Of a stretch of 64,000 bases of DNA, positions 9,259 through 18,934 are shown one piece after another. Made by a program: the position numbers and the translations under genes. Each line of letters starts with the position of its first letter. The first letter of the stretch is position 1. This stretch comes from Marinibactrum halimedae (GTDB taxonomy: Bacteria > Pseudomonadota > Gammaproteobacteria > Pseudomonadales > Cellvibrionaceae), in NCBI RefSeq assembly GCF_021234875.1, contig NZ_JAJQVM010000005.1, positions 62,001 to 126,000 of the forward strand, read 5' to 3'. Under the pieces are notes generated by a model that was given only the letters and a program-made list of their open reading frames with translations, ran no database searches and was not told the DNA's origin.

Positions 9259-10467
9259 ATGAACAGACTGGTAGTAATACACGACGGGCAACAGTTGTTG
9301 TGGCGTTTAGCGCAAGATGGCAATTGGATGGGGCCGGAAGTCACCGGTGATATCCAAGAGCTTAAGCAGGCACAGCTACAAAGTAATGCGGAAATATGGC
9401 TGGCGCTATCGACGGATCAGTTGGTCATGTCTCGAACGGATTTTAATCCGGCTGAAAAAAAACATATTGGTAAACTACTGCCTTATGAGCTTGAAGATCA
9501 GATTCTTGGTGACGTTGAAGATTTCCATTTTGCCATTGGAAAAATGGATGAGAGCAAGCTCAATTTTGCTTATGTACCGAAGCGCTGGATAACCAATATT
9601 ATTGATCAATTCAATGATGCGCAGATTGAAGTCGTTGTATGTTTACCTGAGCCATTGCTCATACCTTGGGAAGAGCACCAATGGACATTACGTTGGCTAG
9701 GCGGAGACTCCGTCGTTGAAGTTCGTTATGCCTATGATTTGTGCTTTCGTATTCATATTGGGTTGTTGTCTTCAACGTTGAATGCGTTGTTGGACGATGA
9801 GGAATTTTCAAAGCCCAATCAAATCAAGCTATTTGCTCAGACGTTTGAAGATTTGCAAACCTTGCAAGATGCATTGCCTGACGCTTTACAAGATATTGCC
9901 ACCAGTCAGCAATGGGATCGGTGGCTGAGCCAGTCCTTAGACAAGCTAGCCCCTCTGAATTTACGTCAACAAACCCTGGCGCGAGCATTGCCCGTACAGC
10001 GCTGGTGGTTACAATGGAAGCCCGCTGTTATTGCTGCAGGTGTTGCTGCTGTTACCTACTTTGGTGTGAATTGGGTTGAATTGCTGCAGTTAAAGTATCA
10101 ACACGAGAGGCACTTAGCGGCGGCTGAAGAAGCGTACCGTAGCGTTATGCCGAAAGGGGCGATGGTGGATCCGGTTAGGCAATTAACAACGCAGCTGGAA
10201 AAATATCGTTCAACCGATGACAGTGGCGGGCCCAGTGCCATTCATATGCTCTCTAAAATCACTCCTGTTCTTTCCTCTTCAGAAGGTCTGTTGATTAAAA
10301 ATTTGTATTTTAACGATGGTGATATGCGATTAAACGTAGAGTCGCCTTCTTTCCAAAATATTGAAAAGCTCAGAAGCGATATTGAAGTGCAAAGTATGAG
10401 TGCTGAATTAATTAACACCAGTAATAATTCAACTGGAGTTCAGGCTAGGTTGAGAATTCGAGGATAG
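9259..10467 (+). CDS. gspL: Type II secretion system protein GspL
   Basis: This is the bitopic inner-membrane protein that recruits GspE and pairs with GspM. The N-terminal half is the actin-like cytoplasmic domain (RLVVIHDGQQLLWRLAQDG, AEIWLALSTDQLVMSR, KHIGKLLPYELEDQILGDVEDFHF). One transmembrane helix follows (roughly WKPAVIAAGVAAVTYFGVNWV). A periplasmic ferredoxin-like domain ends the protein (MLSKITPVLSSSEGLLIKNLYF). ATG 9259 is chosen over TTG 9250, which adds only three residues; neither has a clear ribosome site. Confidence 0.92.
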   Translation: MNRLVVIHDGQQLLWRLAQDGNWMGPEVTGDIQELKQAQLQSNAEIWLALSTDQLVMSRTDFNPAEKKHIGKLLPYELEDQILGDVEDFHFAIGKMDESKLNFAYVPKRWITNIIDQFNDAQIEVVVCLPEPLLIPWEEHQWTLRWLGGDSVVEVRYAYDLCFRIHIGLLSSTLNALLDDEEFSKPNQIKLFAQTFEDLQTLQDALPDALQDIATSQQWDRWLSQSLDKLAPLNLRQQTLARALPVQRWWLQWKPAVIAAGVAAVTYFGVNWVELLQLKYQHERHLAAAEEAYRSVMPKGAMVDPVRQLTTQLEKYRSTDDSGGPSAIHMLSKITPVLSSSEGLLIKNLYFNDGDMRLNVESPSFQNIEKLRSDIEVQSMSAELINTSNNSTGVQARLRIRG

Positions 10468-10471
10468 GGTA

Positions 10472-10957
10472 ATGATGGAGTCGATAAACCAGCAGTGGCA
10501 AGCCCTTTCTCGCCGTGATCAAACCGCATTATTAGTGTGCTCAGTGGCGCTGATTTTGGCCGTTATTTGGTGGATGATATTACAACCAATGTCAAAAGCG
10601 GTTGATCAACAAGCCATCAGTACTCGAGCCAGTGCTGATAACTTAGCCAGAGTGAGAGAGATGGCGCTTGAGTTAAAGCAGTATCAAGCCAGTGGCTCTA
10701 GTCAAAGTTCGGGTAGTAATGCGCCGTTAAGTGAATTAATTGATCGTAGCTTGCAAACTCGAGGCTTAAAGATGAGTAGCTTTCAGCCTGTTAAAGATGG
10801 CGAGGTACGTTTACGCATTGATGATGCTGAGTACACTAAATTTGTGCAATGGCTTTACGATATGGAGCAGCAGCAAAAGCTCACGGCTCGTGAACTCACT
10901 GTGACACCAACACGAGCCAGCGGTAAAGTGTCTGTCAGTATACGGCTTGCTCGCTAA
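10472..10957 (+). CDS. gspM: Type II secretion system protein GspM
   Basis: This is the small inner-membrane partner of GspL. It has a short cytoplasmic N-terminus (WQALSRRDQTALL), one membrane helix (VCSVALILAVIWWMILQP), a helical stretch and a periplasmic ferredoxin-like domain (LIDRSLQTRGLKMSSFQPVKDG, YTKFVQWLYDMEQQ, LTARELTVTP). ATG 10472 has a GGATAGGG site just upstream and follows the gspL stop by 4 bp. It is 161 residues, a usual length. Confidence 0.93.
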   Translation: MMESINQQWQALSRRDQTALLVCSVALILAVIWWMILQPMSKAVDQQAISTRASADNLARVREMALELKQYQASGSSQSSGSNAPLSELIDRSLQTRGLKMSSFQPVKDGEVRLRIDDAEYTKFVQWLYDMEQQQKLTARELTVTPTRASGKVSVSIRLAR

Positions 10958-11017
10958 AAGGCCTTTCGTTTTTAAAGGAAAGAATGTAGATGCAAACAGT
11001 TGGAGAAATACTTCTCA

Positions 11018-11806
11018 ATGGAAGCTAGTATTTTAAGAAACCGATGGTTGTGGTTTGCCATTGTTGTTTTATTTTTGGTGCTGGTGATTAATCGGATTCC
11101 TGCCCAGTGGGGGGCTTTTGGTTTTACACGTGCAGTGCCTGGCCTTTCTTTATCAGAAGTCAACGGCAGCCTCTGGAATGGTAAAGCGGGTAGTGCTCAG
11201 CTCGTGGTGCAGGGCGATGTGTACAGCCTTGGGCAATTAGAGTGGAAACTCAGCCCCTTCAGTTTGTTGACCTTTAATCCTTGTGCTCATGTTAGCCTTG
11301 GTTTTCAAAATCAAAGCACCAGTGGGCAAATCTGTGCGGGTAAAAATTCCCTTGAGTTAACGGATTTTGAATTGAGCTTACCAGCGGCGTTAGCGGAGCT
11401 TTGGTTTCCTATGAACTTGGATGGTGATTTTTCACTAATGATCAGTAAGGGGAAATTGGAAGGCCGCCAGGTGAAAACATTGGATGGGAACTTATCTTGG
11501 CGAGGAGCCCGCTATCATGATGGTCAGCGCTGGATTGATGCTGGCAGCTTTGGAGCCACATTGGTTGATGACTCCCAAGGTGGTATTAATGCAAAAGTGA
11601 CAGATTTAGGTGGCCCATTGCTCGCGAAACTGGATGCCAATTACAATCCCATATTGCGGCCAAATGATATGGTGGGTTTACTGGTTAAAGGCGAGGTTGG
11701 TGCTCGGGAAAGTGCTCACCCTGAGCTGAAACGGGTTGTACCCATGTTTGCTCAAGTCGTAGGGGAGCCGAGTGAAAACGGTTATCTCATTGAGTGGCAA
11801 CAATGA
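11018..11806 (+). CDS. gspN: Type II secretion system protein GspN
   Basis: This is the accessory inner-membrane/periplasmic component GspN found in only some type II systems; its exact role is unsettled. One N-terminal membrane anchor (WLWFAIVVLFLVLVINRIP) precedes a beta-rich periplasmic domain with GspN hallmarks (VNGSLWNGKAGSAQLVVQGD, LEWKLSPFSLLTFNPCAHV). Two cysteines about 20 residues apart (CAHV, QICAG) could form a disulphide. I start at ATG 11018, which follows a GGAG; a TTG at 11000 would add six residues. It is the last gsp gene and overlaps the open frame of apbE. Confidence 0.9.
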   Translation: MEASILRNRWLWFAIVVLFLVLVINRIPAQWGAFGFTRAVPGLSLSEVNGSLWNGKAGSAQLVVQGDVYSLGQLEWKLSPFSLLTFNPCAHVSLGFQNQSTSGQICAGKNSLELTDFELSLPAALAELWFPMNLDGDFSLMISKGKLEGRQVKTLDGNLSWRGARYHDGQRWIDAGSFGATLVDDSQGGINAKVTDLGGPLLAKLDANYNPILRPNDMVGLLVKGEVGARESAHPELKRVVPMFAQVVGEPSENGYLIEWQQ

Positions 11807-12998
11807 CTTTTTCCTGAGTGCCCTTGCCACCTGCGAGTTGTTGCTTAGGTGGCGTCGCAACTCGCTCACCAGTAGCTTAATTTTGACGGTAATCTTCTGG
11901 TTGGTGGTGGTATTACCAGTTTCAGCGAATCACTCTCAGCAGACGCCAAAGCTTCCTATACCATTTGAACAACACGTCCTATCTTATACCTCCCTTTCAA
12001 CTCAAAAAACGCTTCATCAAACGTCTGGCTCGAAAGTTGCCAAGCCCATTAATTTTCGTTGGTATGTTGATGAGTGGCCCATAATGGGTACGGAAGTGTC
12101 TGCTCGTATTCATCATGATCAAGCCGAAGAGGCGCGCTTACTTTTGAAGCACGTTAGGGAGGAGATGCAACGAATTGATAACACTTATAGCCCATATAAG
12201 CCTAATAGTGAATTATCTCGGGTTAATCGCCTCGCCTCTCAAGCACCACAAAAAGTATCCGATGAATTTTATGCATTGATTAAAAAGGCCCTATGGGTAT
12301 ATGAACGGAGTGCAGGTGCATTCGATATTACTTATGCGTCAGTAGGTCATTTGTATAATTATCGAAAAGCGGAAGCTCCTACAGACGATGAGATTAAGGC
12401 GTTAAAGCCTGCGATTGGGAGTGTGGGGATTACGTTAAATGATCGTCATCAAAGTGTTTATTTTTCCGATGAGCGTATCAAAATTGACTTGGGTGGGTTG
12501 GCCAAAGGGTACGCCGTTGATAGCGCGATAACCTTATTGGCGAAATCAGGTATAAAACATGCCAGTGTCAGTGCTGGAGGAGATACCCGCCTTTTAGGAG
12601 ATTATGTTGGGCGGCCTTGGATGGTGGGCATAAAAAACCCGCGACTTGTTGGCGCCAGCTCTAATAATTGGGAAGAACAACAAGTCATGAAAATCCCAAT
12701 GATAAACGAAGCCATTTCGACTTCAGGAGACTACGAGCGCTTTTTTATTGATGACGATACTCGTGAACGTGTGCATCACATTATTGACCCTGGCACGGGA
12801 AAATCGACCAATGAAATGATGAGCGTAAGCGTTATTGGCCCGGAGGGTTTCAATACAGATCCTTTGTCAACCGCCCTATTTGTACTTGGGTTTGAAAAGG
12901 GTCTTGAGCTCATTGAGAAAATTCCAGGCTATGAAGCCATATTTATCAGACGAGATGGCCAAGTAAAATATTCGTCAGGCTTGGTCAATCCAGAATAA
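11772..12998 (+). CDS. apbE: FAD:protein FMN transferase (ApbE family)
   Basis: ApbE enzymes link FMN covalently to Ser/Thr of exported or membrane flavoproteins. The core is clear: MGTEVSARI at the start of the domain, IDNTYSPYKPNSELSRVN, FDITYASVGHLYNY, IDLGGLAKGYAVD, SVSAGGDTRLLG, ISTSGDYERFF, HHIIDPGTGKS, and the metal-site region NTDPLSTALFVLG. A hydrophobic N-terminal segment (LILTVIFWLVVVLPVSA, followed by N) looks like a signal peptide with no lipobox. The open frame starts at GTG 11772 inside gspN; TTG codons at 11835 and 11838 would give a more typical signal peptide, so the start is uncertain. No Rnf, Nqr or other known flavinylation target is adjacent. Confidence 0.9.
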   Translation: MKTVISLSGNNDFFLSALATCELLLRWRRNSLTSSLILTVIFWLVVVLPVSANHSQQTPKLPIPFEQHVLSYTSLSTQKTLHQTSGSKVAKPINFRWYVDEWPIMGTEVSARIHHDQAEEARLLLKHVREEMQRIDNTYSPYKPNSELSRVNRLASQAPQKVSDEFYALIKKALWVYERSAGAFDITYASVGHLYNYRKAEAPTDDEIKALKPAIGSVGITLNDRHQSVYFSDERIKIDLGGLAKGYAVDSAITLLAKSGIKHASVSAGGDTRLLGDYVGRPWMVGIKNPRLVGASSNNWEEQQVMKIPMINEAISTSGDYERFFIDDDTRERVHHIIDPGTGKSTNEMMSVSVIGPEGFNTDPLSTALFVLGFEKGLELIEKIPGYEAIFIRRDGQVKYSSGLVNPE

Positions 12999-13431
12999 AT
13001 AATTTCTTGTTTTTATTATAAAAATCGGACCCTTATAATAAAAGTATCGTTTATGTATCGATGGCGTCATCAACTTCTACAATATTGTGAGGTTTTGTGC
13101 TCTTTGACGCATTTCATTGGTTGCCTCATCAGTACACTTTGATTCAGCTGTATACAATGTGACACAGTTTTACAAAAACAGTGTGAACTTGTCCAAATCT
13201 AAGCCATGGTTACACTAGGGTATTGTCGTCGGATTTTGTATTTTTTTGAGCTTGGGTGAGTTTGTCATTAAAACCCATCAATCACTCAGTAGGATTTGTT
13301 ATTTGGCCGAGCCGTTTTCATACTCAGCCCTAAGTCTGAACAACAAGCAGTAACGTTCAGCATTAGTAATAAGGTTTACTTTCTTAAATGATTTCATTTA
13401 AGCCTCTTTGTATTTGGGAGACTTCATTTTC
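12999..13431. promoter_or_regulatory. 433-bp spacer with candidate operator before Exb/TPR cluster
   Basis: No gene is visible between apbE and the first gene of the TPR/Exb cluster. Besides the inverted repeat next to apbE, it holds TTACAAAAACAGTGT at 13170-13184. This matches 14 of 15 bases of TTACAAATACAGTGT at 20378-20392, upstream of the exbB-like gene. It also sits in an imperfect dyad (ACACAGTTTT ... AAAACAGTGT). A promoter for the downstream cluster is expected here, but no convincing -35/-10 pair can be named. Confidence 0.4.
13011..13043. terminator. AT-rich inverted repeat after apbE
   Basis: An 11-bp perfect inverted repeat (TTTTATTATAA / TTATAATAAAA) with an 11-base loop starts 13 bp after the apbE stop. 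It is all A/T and lacks a clean T run after it, so it is at best a weak terminator. Confidence 0.4.
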
Positions 13432-14001
13432 ATGTCAGGTAGGAAAAATCACGTTTGGTCTTTTATCGCGGCTTGGTCATCTATATTGTCGCTCTCATTG
13501 TTGTTCTCAAGTGGCACATTATCTCAAGGCGTTGAGGAAGTGGATGCGGGGGAAACACAAGCTGGTCAGACTATTGAAGATCTCAAAAAAGAAGTGTTAA
13601 AACTTAACCGAGATCTTTTAATTCTAGAAGAAGAACTTTTGTATCCGGCAAGTTCACAATTGGCGCTCTATTTATCGATGGATGTAGGGGAATACTTTGA
13701 ATTGAATTCAGTCAAAGTCCACTTAGACGACAAATTAGTGGCCAGTGAATTGTATACCCCTCATCAAACTGATGCGTTATATCGTGGTGGCGTGCAGCAA
13801 TTGTATCTTGGTAATTTAAAAACGGGGGATCACACCCTTAGCGCATTCTTTGTGGGGATAGGGCCAGAGGGGCGTGAATACAAGCGTGCGGCTTCTGTAA
13901 CGATTAACAAAGAAACCACCGGGAAGGTGTACGAGTTGCGAATAATAGACTCGGGAGCAAAACTCCAACCTCTTTTTGACATCAAGGAATGGCAGTTGTA
14001 A
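13432..14001 (+). CDS. Exported protein of unknown function, first gene of TPR/Exb cluster
   Basis: I do not recognise a named family. From ATG 13432 (GGGAG eleven bases upstream) the 189-residue product has a signal peptide (HVWSFIAAWSSILSLSLLFSSGTLSQ), a short acidic coiled-coil segment (TIEDLKKEVLKLNRDLLILEEELL) and a beta-rich domain (ALYLSMDVGEYFELNSVKVHL, VQQLYLGNLKTGDHTLSAFFVG). It is probably periplasmic or membrane-associated. It shares one base with the next gene (TAATG), so the two are translationally coupled. The context suggests a structural subunit of an envelope complex with the TPR proteins and the Exb motor downstream. Confidence 0.75.
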   Translation: MSGRKNHVWSFIAAWSSILSLSLLFSSGTLSQGVEEVDAGETQAGQTIEDLKKEVLKLNRDLLILEEELLYPASSQLALYLSMDVGEYFELNSVKVHLDDKLVASELYTPHQTDALYRGGVQQLYLGNLKTGDHTLSAFFVGIGPEGREYKRAASVTINKETTGKVYELRIIDSGAKLQPLFDIKEWQL

Positions 14002-16067
14002 TGGTTTTACGCTGGACGAGTGTGGCCCTCTTCGCGGCAAGTATTGCGTCTTCTTCTTTAGCAAAAGAGCAACCTTTGACTTCTGTGGCGGATCTACGCT
14101 ACGGGGTGGCGTTGTATCATTATTTTCAGGATGATTACTTTTCGTCATTGAGTGAATTGATGGTGGCGGAAGAAGAAGGTGGAATACACGGTCATGGCGA
14201 TAACCCTGAGTTAATTGAAGGGGGTATCAGTCTTGCGTTTGGAATGTATGATCAGGCTGAGGCAACCTTTACCCGCTTATTAACCGAAGACAGGTCAGAA
14301 GCGGTGCGCAATACAGCGTGGTTTTATTTGGCAAAGCTGGCTTATCTACGAGGAGAGTGGGCAAAAGCTAAAGCATCGCTTGATCGCTTAATGGTTGAGT
14401 CATTGTCATCGGAAATGGCGGCTGAGCAACAGGTTATGCGAATTAACATTGACCTGCGTGCCGGGAGTGTTCAAAACGCGATTTCTGCATTGGAAGAATC
14501 TGAAAACTTGGGTATTTGGGAAAATTACGCACAGTTTAATATTGCTTCATCGTTAAGTAGAGAAAACCAACACACCGTCGCGGTTCCTTACTATCAGGCA
14601 ATTTACCAAGAGCCATTGCTTGAAGACGCACAAGTACCGGATGAGCAATTGGCTTTAAGAGATAAAGCGCATACTGCCGCTGGTTATAGTTTTCTTGCCA
14701 GTGAAAATTGGCAAGAAGCGCTGAATGAGTTCCGACAAGTAAGATTGGACACTACCTTCTCGACAAAGGCGTTATTGGGTTATGGGTGGGCTGCCTTTTC
14801 ACAAGAAAACTACAGTGAGGCCATTACGCCCTGGCAGGAATTGTTAAGGCGTGATCATCAGCTGTCGGAAGTACAGGAAGCGATGATTGCACTGCCCTAT
14901 GCGTATGAAAAAATGGGGGCACCAGGGGATGCACTTCAACAGTACCTCAATGCAGAGACTGCGTTTGAGAAAGAGCTGGATCGAATTACCAGTGCGGTGC
15001 AAGTTCTAGGCAATGCTAACCTTCTGCCGCTATTGAAGATTGATATCGACAAAAACAGTTCTTGGCTAAACGAAGAAGAAGTGCTTCGTGCTCCGATTAT
15101 TAACTATCTTCAAGTTCTCGTCTCCCAGAATCAATTTAATAACGACTTACAAGAACTCAGAGATTTGTATGCTCTTCGTCAACAGCTCGCTCTTTGGCAA
15201 GACAAATTAGACCATTATGACCATTTGATCGCTGCCAAATCCGTTGCCAGAAAAACGCAGGTGCAAAAGATTCAAGACCAGGCGTTTGTGGAAAAGATTT
15301 CACAGTTAGAAGCCGAGCGTGATGCAGTCAGTGCCGAGATTGAGCGAATAAAGTCAGAGAAAGATTACCTGGCTTTGGCGCTTAATGATCGCCAAGAGTT
15401 AGTGGACAGAGTAAAGCAGACGACAGCAGCTATTGAGAAGCTCGGTAGCAAAGTGAATACAGAAAATGTTGCCAAGCAAAAATTGCTTGCAGGAATTCTT
15501 TTTTGGGAAAGTAGCGAAAAATACCATACGTTGCTCTGGGATCTTGAGCAGCGTCAAGCTCAACTGATACAAGATCTCAACGCGCTTTCTGGAAATTACG
15601 AGCATTTGCAGGCGGTGATACGTAATGCGCCAGATGTGGTACCTCAGCGGGCGAAAATTGCGGCCCACCTTGCCAAACTCCAGGCACAGGTTCAAACATT
15701 GGATGCCGGTATTGCCAGCGCCGAGCAAAACCTTAAGGAAAAAATGTTTGCTCAATTGGAATTTCAACGAAAACGCGTGAATTATTACCAAGGCGAAACG
15801 CGTTTGGCTATTGCGAGGTTGTATGACACGACCACGCAAATGGAGCCAGACCCGATCAGTAATGAAGCGACAATCAAGCCAGTCCAATCCGGGAACGGTA
15901 CTCGACCGCTTGGCGGGAGTGCTCGAATTGGTGGCGAATCCCCGGCGATTGAATCTTCCCAAAACTCAACGAGTTCACCACAATCCAATTCTGTAGCAGA
16001 GCCTGATGCTACGGAAATAACAGATGACCTCGTTGGAGATGATGATATTGGGGAGGATGAACTGTGA
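14001..16067 (+). CDS. Periplasmic TPR and coiled-coil protein
   Basis: The 688-residue product from ATG 14001 has a signal peptide (VLRWTSVALFAASIASSSLA), then TPR-like helical repeats over about residues 30-330 (VALYHYFQDDYFSSLSELMVA, ISLAFGMYDQAEATFTRLL, LLGYGWAAFSQENYSEAITPW). A long coiled coil follows at roughly 400-600 (KISQLEAERDAVSAEIERIK and the later Gln/Leu-rich helices). The tail is disordered, Ser/Asn-rich and acidic. Known TPR proteins scaffold complexes. It overlaps the next gene by 4 bp (GTGA). An ATG at 13989 would add four residues before the same signal peptide. The specific function is unknown; a role in the Exb-linked machine is inferred from the operon. Confidence 0.8.
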   Translation: MVLRWTSVALFAASIASSSLAKEQPLTSVADLRYGVALYHYFQDDYFSSLSELMVAEEEGGIHGHGDNPELIEGGISLAFGMYDQAEATFTRLLTEDRSEAVRNTAWFYLAKLAYLRGEWAKAKASLDRLMVESLSSEMAAEQQVMRINIDLRAGSVQNAISALEESENLGIWENYAQFNIASSLSRENQHTVAVPYYQAIYQEPLLEDAQVPDEQLALRDKAHTAAGYSFLASENWQEALNEFRQVRLDTTFSTKALLGYGWAAFSQENYSEAITPWQELLRRDHQLSEVQEAMIALPYAYEKMGAPGDALQQYLNAETAFEKELDRITSAVQVLGNANLLPLLKIDIDKNSSWLNEEEVLRAPIINYLQVLVSQNQFNNDLQELRDLYALRQQLALWQDKLDHYDHLIAAKSVARKTQVQKIQDQAFVEKISQLEAERDAVSAEIERIKSEKDYLALALNDRQELVDRVKQTTAAIEKLGSKVNTENVAKQKLLAGILFWESSEKYHTLLWDLEQRQAQLIQDLNALSGNYEHLQAVIRNAPDVVPQRAKIAAHLAKLQAQVQTLDAGIASAEQNLKEKMFAQLEFQRKRVNYYQGETRLAIARLYDTTTQMEPDPISNEATIKPVQSGNGTRPLGGSARIGGESPAIESSQNSTSSPQSNSVAEPDATEITDDLVGDDDIGEDEL

Positions 16068-18934
16068 AGCGTTTACGCTCCCCCATCGCTTTAGTGGCAA
16101 CAATATCGCTTTTGATTGGTTGCAGTTCTGTTGACACTCTTGATTCTGGGCCGACGCTTAGCGATCTGCAACCCGCCGTTTTACCCGATACGAATCACCC
16201 AGTACCAGAAATTTCTTTGGACGATATTGAGCAACACTATCGCAAAGCACTGTCTACCGCTGAAAACCCTGAAACTCGACGGAAAATTTTAATTCGGCTT
16301 GCGGGTTTGGACATGGCTCGTAGCGAGCAAAACCTGGTGGATGCAAACCAGCCTGGGCAGTTCTTTGATACGACGATCTCGATGTATCAAGAGTTGATTG
16401 ATTTACAGCAGCAACAACCCGAAGGGGTCGATACCAGTATCGATGAGCTGATGTATCAATTGTCAAAAGCGTATGCGTTGGATGGTCGTACAGAAGAATC
16501 GGATGCCACACTAGAGCAATTGGCCCGAGAATACCCAACATCGCCATTTTTGGCTGAGTCCGATTTCCGTCGTGCTGAGCGGGACTTTGCACGACAAGAT
16601 TATCGCAGTGCCAGTGCCGGTTATGCCAGTGTCGTCATGGCTGGCCCCGAGTCAGCATTCTATGAGAACGCGCTTTATATGTTGGGGTGGAGTTTATTTA
16701 AGCGCGGTATTTATGAAGATGCCATCGATTCCTTTACTGGATTATTGGATATTTATCTCACCGATGGCTCAGAGTTAGAAGACCTCACCGGGACACCCCG
16801 AAATTTAACGGAAGATACTTTAAGAGTCATCAGCCTTTGTTTCAGTTATCTTGATGGCCCGCTCACCATCGCATCGACCTATGATCGACTGGGTGCGCGT
16901 GACTATGAGCATATGCTCTATAGCAATCTAGCGGGGTTGTATCTAGAGAAGCAGCGTTTTAACGACAGCGCAGATGCCTATGAAATGTTTATTCAACGTT
17001 ATCCACTAAGCGATAAAGCCCCTCAATTTAGTGCTGCAAAAATCGATGTGTATGAAAAGGGCGGTTTTCCAGATTTGCAAATTGCCGAACGGGCAAACTT
17101 TGTTCGCCGGTATGGCGTGAATAGTGAATATTGGGCATTAAAAGACGATGAGGCTCGTGAAGTACTCAAGAAAACGCTCCACCCTTTTATCATCGACTTG
17201 GCTAAGTATCGGCACACTCGTGCTCAAAGATGGGAAGTTCAACTGGCCAAGCAGCCTGCTGGCGTTCCTCTAAAACTGGATAGCGATATTATTGACGGCC
17301 CTGCTGTCATCAATGAGTTTGCTTTAGCGGCTCGTTGGTATCGAGAGTTTGTCGAAACTTTCCCTGCCGATAAAAATACGGGAGAAATGACGTACTTATT
17401 GGCCGAATCCCTCTACTCTGCAGGTCAAGTAGAGGCGGCTTATGCGGAGTACCGTAATGTCGCTTACAAGCATAAAGATGAACGTTATGGCTCTGAAGCG
17501 GCCTATTCTGCGGTGGTACTGGCAAGAGAGTTACGTGATAGCAGTAACGCTCCTGAGCAACAAACCTATTGGAATACTCAGTTAATCGACAGTGGGTTGC
17601 GATTTGCTGAGTTTTATAAAGGTGATCAGAGAGCGGTGGTGGTACTGGCGGATTCTGCACAGTTATTGTTGAACGCCAATCAGCCACAACGGGCGATCGA
17701 CGCCGCGTTGGAAGTCACATTGTGGCAGCCTGCGCCAGAAAAAGAGGTATTGAAAACCGCTTGGTTGGTGGCGGCACAGGCGCAGTTTGACACGGACCAA
17801 TATGGCCAAGCGGAATTTGCCTATTCACAAGTGTTGGCGTTATTACCGAAAAACGACCCACAGCGAGAAGCCATTCGTCAGCGCTTGGCGGCCAGCGTGT
17901 ATCAGCAAGCGGAGATGCTATTGGCTACAGGCGACCGCCAAGGTGCAGTGGATCAGTTATTGCGGGTTCGATCGATGTTGCCTAACTCCGATATCGCGAC
18001 CACTGCGCATTTTGATGCCGCTAATTACCTCATGGAGATGGAAGACTGGGGAAGAGCAGAGCAGGAGCTTCTATCGTTTCGCCAGCAACACCCTAATCAT
18101 GAGTTGACGTCTTCTATTGGTGCCAAGTTGGTTGTGGTTTATCAAGCCCAGCAGAGCTGGAGTGCAGCAGCGAAAGAGTTGAAGCGTGTCATTGCCAATG
18201 ACAGTGACCCCGAAGCAAAGCGTCAATCGCAATTGCTGATGGCTGAATTTTACGAAAAAGCCGGGGATATGGAAAACGCGATTGATAGCTATCGTTCTTA
18301 TGCCCATGGCTATCCAGAGCCGTTTGACGAAAATATTGAAGCACAACAAAAAATGACTGAGTTGTATGCGCAAACCCAGCAAGTGGATAAGCGCAATTTC
18401 TGGTTACGAAAAATCATTGCCACCCACGATGCCGCTGGAGCGCAAGCGAGTGATCGAAGTTTGTACTTGGCCGCTACGTCAGCGGGTGATTTAGCAGAGC
18501 AGCAATATCAAGTATTTGAATCAATCCCGCTTAGGTTACCGCTCAAAACCAGCTTGAAGAAAAAGAAATCGGCGTTAGAAAAAACCTTAAAGGCATATGA
18601 AAAAGCGTTGGACTACGACATTCAAGACGTGTCCACTAAAGCCACGCATCGAATTGGAGAGGTGTACGCTCAACTCAGTCGAGACTTAATGGATTCGGAG
18701 CGACCTAAAGGCCTTAGTGATCTTGAGCTGGAGCAGTATGAAATCTTACTGGAAGAACAGGCCTATCCATTTGAGGATCAAGCGATTGAAATTCTTGCCA
18801 AAAACTCCGAGAGAAGTTGGCAAGGGGTTTACGATGAGTGGGTGAAAGAAAGCTTTGACTCTCTTGCAAGGTTATTACCAGGGCGTTACAACAAACCTGA
18901 ATCCAGTCTGGAGTTTTCTAATGAAGTTTATTAG
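16064..18934 (+). CDS. Large TPR lipoprotein
   Basis: This is a 956-residue lipoprotein with signal peptide and lipobox (IALVATISLLIGC then SSVD). There is no Asp at +2, so outer-membrane sorting by Lol is expected. Almost the whole mature chain is helical TPR repeats (IDELMYQLSKAYALDGRTEE, ENALYMLGWSLFKRGIYEDA, QFDTDQYGQAEFAYSQVLALL, KLVVVYQAQQSWSAAAKELK). It probably sits on the periplasmic face of the outer membrane and acts as a scaffold. It starts at GTG, overlapping the previous stop by 4 bp, and overlaps the next gene by 14 bp. Comparable TPR lipoproteins occur in the Glt gliding complex; equivalence is only a suggestion. Confidence 0.8.
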   Translation: MKRLRSPIALVATISLLIGCSSVDTLDSGPTLSDLQPAVLPDTNHPVPEISLDDIEQHYRKALSTAENPETRRKILIRLAGLDMARSEQNLVDANQPGQFFDTTISMYQELIDLQQQQPEGVDTSIDELMYQLSKAYALDGRTEESDATLEQLAREYPTSPFLAESDFRRAERDFARQDYRSASAGYASVVMAGPESAFYENALYMLGWSLFKRGIYEDAIDSFTGLLDIYLTDGSELEDLTGTPRNLTEDTLRVISLCFSYLDGPLTIASTYDRLGARDYEHMLYSNLAGLYLEKQRFNDSADAYEMFIQRYPLSDKAPQFSAAKIDVYEKGGFPDLQIAERANFVRRYGVNSEYWALKDDEAREVLKKTLHPFIIDLAKYRHTRAQRWEVQLAKQPAGVPLKLDSDIIDGPAVINEFALAARWYREFVETFPADKNTGEMTYLLAESLYSAGQVEAAYAEYRNVAYKHKDERYGSEAAYSAVVLARELRDSSNAPEQQTYWNTQLIDSGLRFAEFYKGDQRAVVVLADSAQLLLNANQPQRAIDAALEVTLWQPAPEKEVLKTAWLVAAQAQFDTDQYGQAEFAYSQVLALLPKNDPQREAIRQRLAASVYQQAEMLLATGDRQGAVDQLLRVRSMLPNSDIATTAHFDAANYLMEMEDWGRAEQELLSFRQQHPNHELTSSIGAKLVVVYQAQQSWSAAAKELKRVIANDSDPEAKRQSQLLMAEFYEKAGDMENAIDSYRSYAHGYPEPFDENIEAQQKMTELYAQTQQVDKRNFWLRKIIATHDAAGAQASDRSLYLAATSAGDLAEQQYQVFESIPLRLPLKTSLKKKKSALEKTLKAYEKALDYDIQDVSTKATHRIGEVYAQLSRDLMDSERPKGLSDLELEQYEILLEEQAYPFEDQAIEILAKNSERSWQGVYDEWVKESFDSLARLLPGRYNKPESSLEFSNEVY

